Shown here in pieces: positions 11,879-23,874 of a stretch of DNA of 64,000 bases. Both the position numbers and the translations under genes were made by a program. Numbering within the stretch: the first letter of the stretch is position 1; every line of letters begins with the position of its first letter. The notes beneath the pieces were generated by a model that was not told the origin of the DNA, searched no databases, and saw nothing but the letters and a program-made list of their open reading frames with translations. The stretch spans positions 501,982,601 through 502,046,600 of the forward strand of contig NC_053035.3 in the NCBI RefSeq assembly GCF_002575655.3. Reading direction: 5' to 3'. Origin of the DNA: Aegilops tauschii subsp. strangulata. Its lineage: Eukaryota; Streptophyta; Magnoliopsida; Poales; Poaceae.

Positions 11879-13444
11879 TGATACGTCTCCAACGTATCTA
11901 TAATTTTTTATTGTTCCATGCTATTATATTATCTGTTTTGGATGTTTAATGGGCTTTATTATACACTTTCATATTAATTTTTGGGACTAACCTACTAACC
12001 CAAGGCCCAGTGCAAACTGCTGTTTTTTTGCCTGTTTCAGTGTTTCGTAGAAAAGGAATATCAAACGGAATACAAACAGAATGAAACTTTCGGGAGAGTG
12101 ATTTTTGGAACAAACGTGATCCAGAGGACTTGGAGTGGACGTCAAGAAAGAAGCGAGGACGCCACGAGGCAGGGAGGCGCGCCCCCACCCTCGTGGGCCC
12201 CTCGCAGCTCCACCGACCTACTTCTTCCTCCTATATATACCCATATACCCCGAAAACATCTAGGAGCACCACGAAACCCTATTCCACCGCCACAACCTTC
12301 TGTACCCGTGAGATCCCATTTTGGGGCCATTTCTGACGCTCCACCGGAGGGGGAATCGATCATGGAGGGCTTCTACATCAACACCATAGCCTCTCCGATG
12401 ATGTGTGAGTAGTTTACCTCAGACCTTCGGGTCCATAGTTATTAGCTAGATGGCTTCTTCTCTCTCTTTGGATCTCAATACAAAGTTCTCCTCGATCTTC
12501 TTGGAGATCATTCGATGTAACTCTTTTTGCGGTGTGTTTGTTGAGATCTGATGAATTGTGGGTTTATGATCAAGATTATCTATGAACAATATTTGAATCT
12601 CCTCTGAATTCTTTTATGTATAATTTGTTATCTTTGCAAGTCTCTTCGAATTATCAGTTTGGTTTGGCCTACTAGATTGATATTTCTTGCAATGGGAGAA
12701 GTGCTTAGCTTTGGGTTCAATCTTGCGATGTCGTTTCCCAGTGACAGTAGGGGCAGCAAGGCACGTATTGTATTGTTGCCATCGAGGATAAAAAGATGGG
12801 GTTTATATCATATTTCTTGAGTTTATCCCTCTACATCATGTCATCTTGCCTAATGCGTTACTCTGTTCTTATGAACTTAATACTCTAGATGCATGCTGGA
12901 TAGCGGTCGATGTGTGGAGTAATAGTAGTAGATGCAGAATCGTTTCGGTCTACTTGTCGTGGACGTGATGCCTATATACATGATCATGCCTAGATATTCT
13001 CATAACTATGCACTTTTCTATCAATTGCTCGACAGTAATTTGTTCACCCACCGTAATACTTATGCTATCTTGAGAGAAGCCACTAGTGAAACCTATGGCC
13101 CCCGGGTCTATTTTCCATCATATTAATCTCCCGTCAACTAGCTATTTTTGTCGCCGTTTATTTTGCAATCTTTACTTTTAATCTTTATCATAAAAATACC
13201 AAAAATATTATCTTATCATCTCTATAAGATCTCACTTTTGCAAGTGGCCGTGAAGGGATTGACAACCCCTTTATCGCGTTGGTTGCAAGGTTCTTATTTG
13301 TTTGTGTAGGTATGAGGGACTTGCGTGTGGCCTCCTACTGGATTGATACCTTGGTTCTCAAAAACTGAGGGAAATACTTACGCTACTTTGTTGCATCACC
13401 CTTTCCTCTTCAATGGAAAACCAACACATGCTCAAGAGGTAGCA
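11879..13444 (+). mobile_element. 3' LTR of the Sabrina-like element
   Basis: Complete 1566-base LTR, TGATACGTCTCC to ...GAGGTAGCA. A TATA box (TATATATA) lies at 12232-12239, so the transcription start should be near 12265. The 3' half matches the truncated 5' LTR at 7160-7986. Confidence 0.85.
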
Positions 13445-16400
13445 CTTGCAAGGCTCATAATGATGTGCATTGCCGAGAGGGCCCAGAGATACCTCTCCGA
13501 TACACGGAGTGACAAATCCTAATCTCGAACTATGCCAACCCAACAAACACCTTTGGAGACACCTGTAGGGCATCTTTATAATCACCCAGTTACGTTGTGA
13601 CGTTTGATAGCACACAAGGTGTTCCTCCGGTATTCGGGAGTTGCATAATCTCATAGTCAGAGGAACATGTATAAGTCATGAAGAAAGCAATAGCAATAAA
13701 ACTAAACGATCATTATGCCAAGCTAACAGATGGGTCTTGTCCATCACATCATTCTCTAATGATGTGATCCTGTTCATCAAATGACAATAGATGTCTATGG
13801 TCAGGAAACATAACCATCTTTGACAAACAAGCTAGTCAAGTAGAGGCATACTAGGGACACTCTGTTTTTGTCTATGTATTCGCACATGTACTAAGTTTCC
13901 GGTTAATACAATTCTAGCATGAACAATAAACATTTATCATGATATAAGGAAATAAATAATAACTTTATTATTGCCTCTAGGGCATATTTCCTTCAGTCTC
14001 CCACTTGCACTAGAGTAAATAATCTAGTTCACATCGCCATGTGATTTAACACCAATAGTTCACTTCGTCATGTGATTTAACACTCTATAGTTCACATCGC
14101 CATGTGACCAATACCCAAAGGGTTTACTAGAGTCAATAATCTAGTTCACATCGCCATGTGATTAACACCCAAAGAGTACTAAGGTGTGATCATGTTTTGC
14201 ATCTGAGAGAAGTTTAGTCAACGGGTCTGCCACATTTAGATCCGTATGTATTTTGCAAATTTCTATGTCTACATTGCTCTGCACGGAGCTACTCTACCTA
14301 AATGCTCCCACTTTCAATATGTATCCATATCGAGACTTAGAGTCATCCAGATCGGTGTCAAAGCTTGCATCGACGTAACTCTTTACGACAAATTCTTTAT
14401 CACCTTCATAACCAAGAAATATTTCCTTAGTCCTCTAAAGATAATTTTTGACCAATGTCCAGTGATCTACTCCTAGATCACTATTGTACTCTCTTGCCAA
14501 ACTCAGGGAAGGGTATAAAATAGGTCTGGTACACAACATGGCATATTTTGTAGAACCTATGGCTGAGACATAGGAATGACTTTCATTCTCTCTCTATCTT
14601 CTGCCGTGGTCGGGCTTTGAGTCTTACTCAACTTCACACCTTGCAACACAGGAAAGAACTCATTCTTTGACTGTTCCATTTTGAACTACTTCAAAAACTT
14701 GTCAAGGTATGTACTCATTGAAAAAACTTATCAAGCGTCTTGATCTATCTCTATAGATCTTGATGCTCAATATGTAAGCAGCTTCACCGAGGTCTTTCTT
14801 TGAAAAACTCCTTTCAAACACTCCTTTATGCTTTCTAGAAAAATTGTACATCATTTCCGATCAATAATATGTCATACACATATACTTATCAGAAAAGCTG
14901 TAGCGCTCCCACTCACTTTCTTGTAAATACAGGCTTCACCGCAAGTCTGTATAAAACTATATGCTTTGATCAACTCATCGAAGCATATATTCCAACTTCG
15001 AGATGCTTGCACTAGTCCATAGATGGATCGCTGGAGCTTGCACATTTTGTTAGCACCTTTAGGATTGACAAAACCTTTTTGGTTGCATCATATATAGCTC
15101 TTCTTTAAGAAATCCATTAAGGAATGTAGTTTTGACATCCATTTGCCAGATTTCATAAAATGTGGCAATTGCTAACATGATTCGGACAGACTTAAGCATC
15201 GTTACGAGTGAGAAAATCTCATCGTAGTCAACACCTTGAACTTGTCAAAAACCTTTTTTCGACAAGTCTAGCTTTGTAGATGGTAACACTACTATCAGCG
15301 TCCGTCTTCCTCTTGATGATCCATTTATTTTCTATTTCTTGCCGATCATCGAGCAAGTCAACCAAAGTCCATACTTTGTTCTCATACATGGAACCCATCT
15401 CAGATTTCATGGCCTCAAGCCATTTTGCGGAATCTGGGCTCATCATCGCTTCCTCATAGTTCGTAGGTTTGTCATGGTGTAGTAACATGATTTCCAGAAC
15501 AGGATTACCGTACCACTTTGGTACGGAACGTATTCTGGTTGACCTACGAGGTTTGGTAGTGACTTGATCTGAAGTTTCATGATCATCATCATTAACTTCC
15601 TCACTAATCGGTGTAGGCATCACTGGAACTGATTTCTGTGATGAACTACTTTCCAATTCAGTAGAAGGTACAATTACCTTATCAAGTTCGACTTTCCTCC
15701 CACTCACTTCTTTCGAGAGAAACTCCTTCTCTAGAAAGGATCCATTCTTAGCAACGAATATCTTGCCTTCGGATCTGTGATAGAAGGTGTACCCAACAGT
15801 TACTTTTGGGTATCCTATGAAGACGCACTTCTCCGATTTGGGTTTGAGCTTATCAGGATGAAACTTTTTTCACATAAGCATCGCAACCCCAAACTTTAAG
15901 AAACGACAGCTTAGGTTTCTTGCTAAACCACAGTTCATATGGTGTCGTCTCAACGGATTTAGATGGTGCCCTTTTTAACGTGAATGCAACTGTATCTAAT
16001 GCATAACCCCAAAACGATAGTGGTAAATCGGTAAGAGACATCATAGATCGCACCATATCTAATAAAGTACGGTTATGATGTTCGGACACACCATTACGCT
16101 GTGGTGTTCCAGGTGGCGTGAGTTGCGAAACTATTCCACATTGTTTCAAATGAAGACCAAACTCGTAACTCGAATATTTGTCTCCGCGATCAGATCGTAG
16201 AAACTTTTTCTTGTTACGATGATTTTTCACTTCACTCTGAAAATCTTTGAACTTTTCAAATGTCTCAGACTTATGTTTCATCAAGTAGATAAATCATCTG
16301 TGAAGGTCAGAAAATAACGATACTCGCCGCGAGCCTCAACACTCATCGGACCACATACATCAGTATGTATTATTTCCAATAAGTCAGTTGCTCGCTCCAT

Positions 16401-16544
16401 TGTTCCGGAGAACGGAGTCTTAGTCATCTTGCCCATGAGGCATGGTTCGCAAGCATCAAGTGATTCATAATCAAGTGATTCCAAAAGCCCATCGACATGG
16501 AGTTTCTTCATGCGCTTTACACCAATATGACCTAAACGGCAGTG
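13445..16544 (-). mobile_element. Angela-like Copia fragment
   Basis: A minus-strand element remnant. Partial 3' LTR (13445-13995, starting CTTGCAAGG... and ending ...TTTCCTTCA on the plus strand), then pol pieces in reverse order. Reverse transcriptase N-terminal remnants lie at 15228-15707 and integrase remnants at 15853-16511, with frame breaks between. Relative to the fuller copy at 30235-37411 the RNase H end carries a deletion near 14268, and everything 5' of the integrase is missing. It ends at 16544 against the terminus of an LTR. Confidence 0.85.
15228..16511 (-). pseudogene. Angela integrase and reverse-transcriptase remnants
   Basis: Integrase signatures are visible: IIHTDVCGPM carries the first catalytic Asp, SDRGDKY the second, and QRNGVSEHHNRTLLDMV the Glu region. 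Downstream, PTNYEEAMMSPDSAKWLEAM begins the reverse transcriptase domain and is lost after KARLVEKRF. At least two frame changes separate the pieces (near 16284 and in 15707-15853), and the reverse transcriptase active-site half is not readable. It is non-functional. Confidence 0.8.
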
Positions 16545-18164
16545 TGATATCTACTACACAACCTTCTCCTTGTAGACGTTATGGGCCTCCAAGTGCAGAG
16601 GTTTGTAGGACAGTAGCAAATTTCCCTCAAGTGGATGACCTAAGGTTTATCAATCCGTGGGAGGCGTAGGATGAAGATGGTCTCTCTCAAACAACCCTGC
16701 AACCAAATAACAAAGAGTCTCTTGTGTCCCCAACACACCCAATACAATGGTGCACTAGTTCCACGAAGAGATGGTGATACAAGTGCAATATGGATGGTAG
16801 ATATAGGTTGTTGTAATATGAAAATATAAAAACAGCAAGGTAACAAGTGGTAAAAGTGAGCGTAAACAGTATTGCAATGCTTCGAAACAAGGCCTAGGGT
16901 TCATACTTTCACTAGTGCAAGTTCTCTCAACAATGATAACATAATTAGATCATATAACAATCCCTCAACATGCAACAAAGAGTCACTCCAAAGTCACTAA
17001 TATCGGAGAACAAACGAAGAGATTATTGTAGGGTACGAAACCACCTCAAAGTTATTCTTTCCGGTCAATCCATTGGGCTATTTCTATAAGTGTCACAAAC
17101 AACCCTAGAGTTCGAACTAAAATAACACCTTAAGACACAAATCAACCAAAACCCTAATGTCACCTAGATATTTCAATGTCACCTCAAGTATCCGTGGGTA
17201 TGATTATATGATATGCATCACACAATCTCAGATTCATCTATTCAACCAACACAAAGAACTTCAAAGAGTGCCCCAAAGTTTCTACCGGAGAGTCATGACG
17301 AAAATGTGTGCCAACCCCTATGTATAGATTCCCAAGGTCACGGAAACCGCAAGTTGATCACCAAAACATACATCAAGTGAATCAATAGAATACCCCATTG
17401 TCACCACGGGTATCCCACGCAAGACATACATCAAGTGTTCTCAAATCCTTAAAGACTCAATCCGATAAGATAACTTCAAAGGGAAAACTCAATCCATTAC
17501 AAGAAGATAGAGGGGGAGAAACATCATAAGATCCAACTATAATAGCAAAGCTCGCGATACATCAAGATCGTGCCATATCAAGAACACGAGAGAGAGATAT
17601 CAAACACATAGCTACTGGTACATACCCTCAGCCTCGAGGGTGGACTACTCCCTCCTCGTCATGGAGAGCGCCGGGATGATGAAGATGGCCACCGGTGATG
17701 ATTCCCCCCCCCCTCTGGCAGGGTGCCGGAACAGGGTCCCAATTGGTTTTTGGTGGCTACAGAGGCTTGCGGCGGCGGAACTCCCGATAGGTTATTTTCT
17801 GGAGGTTTGGGGACTTATAGGAGAGGTTGGCATCGAGAACAAGTCAGGGGGCCTCACGGAGAGTCCACGAGGCATAGGGGCGCGCCCCAGGGGGTGGGCG
17901 TGCCCTCCACCCTCGTGAGGCCCACGGGACTCCCATCCGGTAACTCTTCATTCTGGTATTTTTATATTTTCCAGAAAAAATCTCCGTTGATTTTCAGCGC
18001 ATTCTGAGAACTTTTATTTGTGCACAAAAACAACACCACGGTAGATCTACTGAAAACAGCGTCTGTCCGGGTTATTTCTAACCAAATCATACCAAAATCA
18101 TGTAAAAATATTATAAACATGGCATGAATACATAAAAAAATATAGATACGTTGGAGACGTATCA
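16545..18164 (-). mobile_element. Gypsy LTR 'A', copy 2
   Basis: Full LTR matching 2219-3846. Its left terminus (TGATATCTACTAC) joins Angela sequence ending ...GGCAGTG at 16544. Its right side is followed by ATAACCATCTC, exactly as in copy 1. The left flank CAGTG and right flank ATAAC do not match, so it is not a simple solo LTR. Confidence 0.85.
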
Positions 18165-18215
18165 ATAACCATCTCAGAGCTCTGGTGTCATAAGTGTACA
18201 GTTTGTATAGTTTAT

Positions 18216-19573
18216 TGATGTCTAATACGCAACTTTATGCTTGTAGACTATGTTGGGCATCTAAGCGCAGAGTTTTGTAGAACAACAGCAAATTTCTCTC
18301 GAGTGGATGACCTAAGATTTATCAATCTGTGGGAGGTGTAGGATGAAGATATTCTCTCTTAAACAACACTACAATCAAATACAAGAAATCTCTTGTGCCT
18401 CCAATACACCCAATACAATGGTAAATTGCATAGGTGCACTAGTTCGGCGAAGAAATGATGATACAAATGTAGTACGGATAGTAGATATAGGTTTTTGCAA
18501 TCTGAAATAATAAAAACAGCAAGGTAGCAAGTGATAAAAGAGAGCACAAACGGTATTGCAAGGCTTGGAAACAATGCCAAGGGTTCATACTATCATTAGT
18601 GCAATCTTCCAACAGTACTAACATAATTGAATCATATAATACTTGATGCGGCTTGAACTACGTCGTTATTTCCACAAAGAGGAAGGGATGATGCAGCACA
18701 GCGACGGTAGGTATTTCCCTCAGTGATAAGACCAAGGTTATCGAACCAGTAGGAGAACCACGCAACACCATGTAAACATCTCCTGCACACAAAGAACAAA
18801 TACTTGCAACCCGACGTAAGAGAGGGGTTGTCAATCCCTCACGGGTAAAAAGATAGGTAAAATTGTAGTAGATTGGATAAATAGATCTCGCGGGAACGCG
18901 AGCTAAAATACATAATAAAAATTGCAGCAAGGTATTTTTGTATTTTTGGTTTAATAGATCTGAAAATAAAAGCAAATAAAAATAGATCGTGAAGGCAAAT
19001 ATAATAAAGAAGAGACCCGGGGCCGTAGATTTCACTAGTGGCTTCTCTCGAGAAAAATAGCATACGGTGGGTAAACAAATTACTGTTGGGCAATTGATAG
19101 AACTTCAAATAATCATGACGATATCCAGGCAATGATCATTATATAGGCATCATGTCCAAGATTAGTAGACCGACTCCTGCCTGCATCTACTACTAGTACT
19201 CCACACATCGACCGCTATCCAGCATGCATCTAGTGCATTAAGTTCATGGAGAAACGGAGTAATGCAATAAGAACGATGACATGATGTAGACAAGATCTAT
19301 TTATGTAGAAATAGACCCCATCTTGTTGTCCTTAATAGCAACGATACATACGTGTCGGTTCCCCTTATGTCACTGGGATCAAGCACCAAAGATTCGAAGA
19401 AGAAATACGAGGCTATAAGTAATCATGCATATAAGAGATCAAAAGACTCAAATAACTTTCATGGATGAAAACATAGATCTGATCATAAACTCAAAGTTCA
19501 TCGGATCCCAACAAACACACCGCGAAAAGAGTTACATCAAATAGATCTCCAAGAGACCATTGTATTGAGAATC

Positions 19574-19624
<51 letters not shown>

Positions 19625-21087
19625 AGGGAGAGAGAGAGATAGAGAGAGAGAAAGCCATCTAGCTACTAACTACGGATCCATGGGTCTACAATGAACTACT
19701 CACGCGTCATCGGAGAGGCACCAATGAGGATGATGAACCCCTCTATGATGGTGTCTAGATTGGATCTGTGGTTTCTAGAACTTGCGGCGGCTGGAATTGA
19801 TTTTCGTCGACTACCCTAGGGTTTCTAGAATATTAGGGTATTTATAGAGCAAAGAGGCGGTGCAGGAGGCCACTGAGGTGCGCACAACCCACCTGGGCGC
19901 GCCTGGGCCCCCAGGCACGCCCTGGTGGGTTGTGCTCCCCTTGGATCTCCCCTCAGGTACTTTCTTGGCCCAACAGGTGTCTTCTGGTCCAGAAAAAATC
20001 ACCAAAAAGTTTCCCTGCGTTTGGACTCCGTTTGGTATTGATCTTCTGCGAAGTAAAAAACAAGCAAAAAAACAGCAACTGGCACTGGGCACTATGTCAA
20101 TAGGTTAGTCCCAAAAAATGATATAAAGTTGCTATAAAATGATTGTAAAACATCCAAGATTGATAATATAACAGCATGGAACAATCAAAAATTATAGATA
20201 TGTTGGAGACGTATCAAAACTCTCTCAAAGTGAGGCAAAGAATCACTCCAAAGTCTCTATTCTTATTGGAGAAAGTAGGATGAAATTGCGTAGGTAGTAA
20301 ACCATATCTCAAAGTTGGGTTTCCAATCAATCTTATGAACCACCCCAAAGTGTCACGAATAGTTCTAGAGATTGTACTCCGACAACACCATATGATACTA
20401 ATCAATCAACTCTAATGTCACCTACATACTCCAATGTCACCACGAGTATCTGTGAGTGAGACATGCATCAGATCTCAAATCCAAAGTATTCAATCCGATA
20501 ACAGAGAAACCTCAAAGAGCAAGATTTAATTCACCACAAAAGAGATAGAGGGGAAGAACCCCATATGATCTAAATATATTAACAAACCTCATGTTACATA
20601 AACATCTCCTATAAAGATCACGAGAGAGGGAGAGAGAGAGAGAGAGAGACCAAACACATAGATACTGGTACATACCCTCAGCCCCGAGGGTGAACTACTC
20701 CCTCCTCGTCATGGAGGCAACAAGGATGATGAATATGGCCTCCGTGATGGATTCCTCCTCCGGCGGGGCAGCGGGAAAGGCCTCCAAATGAGATCGCTTT
20801 GGAACAGAGGCTTGCGGCGGCAGAGAAAAAGTTCTAGGTTACTTTTCGGACATTTCTGGATTTATAGGAATTTTTAGCATTGGATTCACGGTAGGGGGAG
20901 TCCCAAGGGTCCCACAAGCTCAGGTGGCACGCCCGGGGGCGTGCCCCTTGAGCTTGTGGGCCCCCTGGCACCTTCTGGTCCTTCCTCGAAGCTTCCTGGG
21001 TCCCTTCTTGTCCATAAAAAAACACCGTAAATTTTTATCGCGTTTGAACTTCATTTGGTATGGTTTTTCTGCGAAATTAAGAAAATG
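18216..21087 (-). mobile_element. Gypsy LTR 'B', truncated and split (copy 2)
   Basis: Duplicate of 3898-6830, interrupted by LTR C at the same base and truncated at the same place. Confidence 0.78.
18644..20216 (-). mobile_element. Solo Gypsy LTR 'C' (copy 2)
   Basis: Duplicate of 4326-5961. Compared with copy 1 it lacks the 72 bases equivalent to 5068-5139, a deletion with a three-base ACC repeat at its ends, and has a longer (AG)n tract at about 19577-19655. Confidence 0.8.
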
Positions 21088-21434
21088 GTGCACATATTAT
21101 CTCACTAGTGATAATATATACTGATCTATGAGAAATTGTACTAAAGTGTTTGATTGACTAAGGTGCTTGTTGAAACAGACTGCCAAGTACTATCTTTGTG
21201 GAATGAAGAGGGAATGCAGCGATTAGTTGGGTATCAGTTGGCGTGCGAGATGAAGATTACTCTTTCATCCTTCTAGGGTTCAAGTCCCAGTTTGCATGAA
21301 TAAATAGAAATGTTGCTGCAGACATTTGTGCAAGAGAGGTTGTACTGAACTATGATGTAATCCTATATTGAACTTTGATGAAATCCATGTATTTCTGGAC
21401 GACATTATTCGATCAAAGAATATCGCCTGAGGCA

Positions 21435-21554
21435 CAATCTCGCCCGAGGGTGATCTTAAAAAAGATTACCCATAGGTAAATCATGTAATATGGGCAATCT
21501 CGCCCGAGGGTGATCTTAAAAAAGATTACCCATAGGTAAATCATGTAATATGGG
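21435..21554. repeat. Perfect 60-bp tandem duplication
   Basis: Two adjacent 60-base units beginning CAATCTCGCCCGAGGG, identical to each other. They start 14 bases after the right edge of the duplicated block. Confidence 0.9.
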
Positions 21555-21966
21555 GATTTTGTGGTTCAGATGGGCAGCGCTTGTGCACTTTATGCAATCT
21601 TGTACTGTGAAATGCTTGTGATGTTCCCAAGATTTGATGTTATGGAGCTTAAGAATTTGTGTCCAGCTGACATTTCCAGCGTTACACATTAGAGCATCTC
21701 CAGCCGTTGGCCCCCCAGGAGGCGCTAAAAATCGCCCCCCAGGGGGGGGGCACCGACGCAAACCGCGTGCTGGGGGCGTGATGCCCCCCAGTCGCGGCGC
21801 CCATGATTTTTTTGAAAACTAAAATCCGGCACAAATAAGGCGCAAATTCAACCAAACTTCGGCGAGTTCATATATATTTAAAATATTTTACTAAAGAAGA
21901 AAAAAACGCTACTAGGCCCGCCGTCCTCGACCTCGCCGTTCCTTGCCGCCCGCCGCCCTTGAAGCT

Positions 21967-22968
21967 CTACATGCTGAGGCGCCTGTAGAACTGCGTGTAG
22001 TCACCGCCGTCGTCATCGTCGTCTCCTCCGCGGCCGCCGTCCCTGCTGCACCCCTCCCCAGGTTGGCGCGGCGGGTTGGACGGTCCGGAGGCGTCCTCGT
22101 CCTCGTCGCTGTCGAGGATCACCATGCCATTCTCGTCCTCGCGCCCACGCTTGCGGGCGGCGATCTCCTCCAGGGCTCGGCGCTGCCAGACCATCTCGTC
22201 GCGGAGGTAGTCGTCCCGCGCCCACTTTAGGGCGTCCTTGTCGAAGAAGCCGCGCCGGACTATGGCCTCGTACTCCGCGGGGATGCCGGGCTCCACCTTC
22301 GGCCTGACGAGGACGAGGCGGCCAGTGGTGGGGGACGAGTCGGCGATGCGGACACCGGAGCTGCGGGTGCGCTGGCTGACCGGCGTGTCCTGGGGCTCCG
22401 GCTTGACGGGGCGGAGGCAGGGAGAGCCGGACGAACGGTCGGACGAGGAGGAGGACGCCCCCGGGTCCATGCGCCTCGGCATCCACGAGCTCCCATGCCG
22501 GCGGGAAAAGGACGGGGGAGCGGGGTACTCCAGCCTGGGCGTGTTGCCGCCCTTGATGTACTCGAGGACAGCCTCCAGCGTGCGGCCGGGCACGCCCCAC
22601 CATCGGCGGCGGCCTTCGGAGTTGAGCCTTCCGGAAGGCACGACGCCATTGGTGGCCTCGAGCTGCTCGGCATGGCGGCGACGGAAGTAGGGCTCCCACA
22701 GCGGGCTGTCGGGGACGTACCGCGGACCTTTCCTCGCCGCCTGCGGCAGAGAGGCGCGGATACGCGCGATCTCCGCATGCTGCGCCGCCCCGGTGGGCGG
22801 TGGTGGCACCGGGACCCCGCCGGCGCTGATCCTCCACGCCCCAGGCACCCGCATGTTCGGCGGGACGGGGTACTCGGCCTCATAGAGGAGCCGAGCTTCG
22901 TCCTCGTGAAGGTGGCGGCGGCCGAAGCCGTTCGCCGCCGCGCCATCGCCTGGAAAGCGCTCGGCCAT
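21967..22968 (-). CDS. Intact 333-residue GC-rich protein of the Harbinger element
   Basis: The start ATG at 22968 sits in a good context (AACCATGG), about 100 bases after a TATA box (CTATATAAG, 23065-23073). The protein is Arg/Pro-rich. A central block has RRWWGVPGRTLEAVLEYI near residue 120. After it come an SRRHGSSWMPRRM block, a Ser run, a basic/acidic region, and an acidic C-terminus (DSDEDEDAS, DDDDDGGDYTQFYRRL). I do not recognise a Myb/SANT or transposase domain. Similar Arg-rich proteins with this central block are, as I recall, common in Triticeae gene sets and may be element-borne. The role is unknown; it may be a captured host gene or an accessory protein. Confidence 0.6.
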   Translation of the reverse strand: MAERFPGDGAAANGFGRRHLHEDEARLLYEAEYPVPPNMRVPGAWRISAGGVPVPPPPTGAAQHAEIARIRASLPQAARKGPRYVPDSPLWEPYFRRRHAEQLEATNGVVPSGRLNSEGRRRWWGVPGRTLEAVLEYIKGGNTPRLEYPAPPSFSRRHGSSWMPRRMDPGASSSSSDRSSGSPCLRPVKPEPQDTPVSQRTRSSGVRIADSSPTTGRLVLVRPKVEPGIPAEYEAIVRRGFFDKDALKWARDDYLRDEMVWQRRALEEIAARKRGREDENGMVILDSDEDEDASGPSNPPRQPGEGCSRDGGRGGDDDDDGGDYTQFYRRLSM

Positions 22969-23064
22969 GGTTGAACAGGAAACGGCGAGAAGAGAGGGAG
23001 GAACGGGAAGGAACGAGGGCGTCGGCGGTGGAGAGTCTGTGCATCACCGGCGTGCTGGGTGCGG

Positions 23065-23073
23065 CTTATATAG
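23065..23073 (-). promoter_or_regulatory. TATA box for the Harbinger ORF
   Basis: CTATATAAG on the minus strand, inside the element and about 95 bases upstream of the ATG at 22968. Confidence 0.6.
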
Positions 23074-23720
23074 GCGGAGGCGCCGCGCGTACGCGTGGCG
23101 GGCGGGGGACGCGCGTCGTCCCGTCTTCATTGTGCCGCCCGTGACGCATCAATGGAGGAGGCTGACCGGCGCGGCAGCGCGCGGCAGCTTTGGCATTGAT
23201 TCCGCCGCGGGAACCGAGGGATGAGGACGACGAAGCGACGAGGAAGAGCCGAGTCGCTGCCAAGGAGGGCCCGCCTATTTTCACGCCAAAAACGATTCGG
23301 CCGGCGCCCCCAAGCGCCCCAGCGCGCCGGGTTCAGCCTGGGTCTGCCGGCGCCAATTTCGGCCCGAGCCGGCGAAAAAAGGGCCTTTGGGGGCGCAACT
23401 GGGCTGATTTTTCAGCGCCGGCGGCCTAAAAATCGCCTGGCGGCCCTTGTTGGGGGCGTGGCTGAAGATGCTCTTATATTGCACAGTCCAGTGAGTTTTG
23501 GGTCATGTGAGAAGTTTCATCACTTCAGTGGTGCCATATCCTATATTCTTAGGCAAAATAGGTGTGAAAGTAGGAAAATACCATCTTTGCAAAAAGTTAT
23601 TTATAAAGTTGTTTCTTGATACTTAGTATTACAGAGTTATAACTTATAGTTGTTGAGTTTTCCAACTGTACGAAGAATAAATTACATGAAAGCTATACAC
23701 GGTGGATCACCATAGATAAA

Positions 23721-23874
23721 TGATATGTCCCCAATGTATCTATAATTTATGAAGTATTCATGCTATATTTACAAGAATTCTACATGGTTTTGGTGCAATT
23801 TTATATTATTTTTATGGACCAACATATTAATATAGTGCCCATTGCTAGTTTCCGTTTTTGCCTATTTCTTTGTT
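23721..23874 (+). mobile_element. Gypsy LTR fragment
   Basis: Starts TGATATGTCCCCAATG like a diverged Athila-lineage LTR and stops after about 150 bases where the fold-back MITE begins. No internal region follows. Confidence 0.55.

Larger units (their letters stand above)
7160..13444 (+). mobile_element. Sabrina-like non-autonomous Gypsy element, 5' LTR truncated
   Basis: The order is: truncated 5' LTR (7160-7986), primer site (7998-8015), ORF (8200-9039), long non-coding region, polypurine tract (11864-11877), complete 3' LTR (11879-13444). No pol genes are present. The two LTRs differ at about ten positions over roughly 290 comparable bases. The first ~740 bases of the 5' LTR and its target duplication are missing. 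The 3' end abuts CTTGC, the start of an interrupted Angela LTR, so the element originally sat inside that LTR and a later deletion removed its left side. The Sabrina assignment is from memory. Confidence 0.85.
21692..23473 (-). mobile_element. PIF/Harbinger-type DNA transposon, 1782 bp, carrying an ORF
   Basis: Terminal inverted repeats begin GAGCATCTCCAGCC on the left and GAGCATCTTCAGCC on the complementary right end. Similarity extends inward over about 50 bases, including AAAATCGCC. TTA at 21689-21691 and 23474-23476 is the three-base target duplication expected of Harbinger elements. The interior is strongly GC-rich against AT-rich surroundings. It encodes no recognisable DDE transposase, so it is probably non-autonomous. 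Strand is given as that of its ORF. Confidence 0.85.

Noticed and set aside
2219..21421. Duplicated block as an assembly error
   Set aside because: Scattered substitutions, different microsatellite lengths and a 72-base deletion separate the copies, which a simple assembly duplication would not create.
22013..22946. Other long frames overlapping the Harbinger ORF on both strands
   Set aside because: They are shadows in GC-rich DNA. Only the frame starting at 22968 has a TATA box, good start context and ends within the element.
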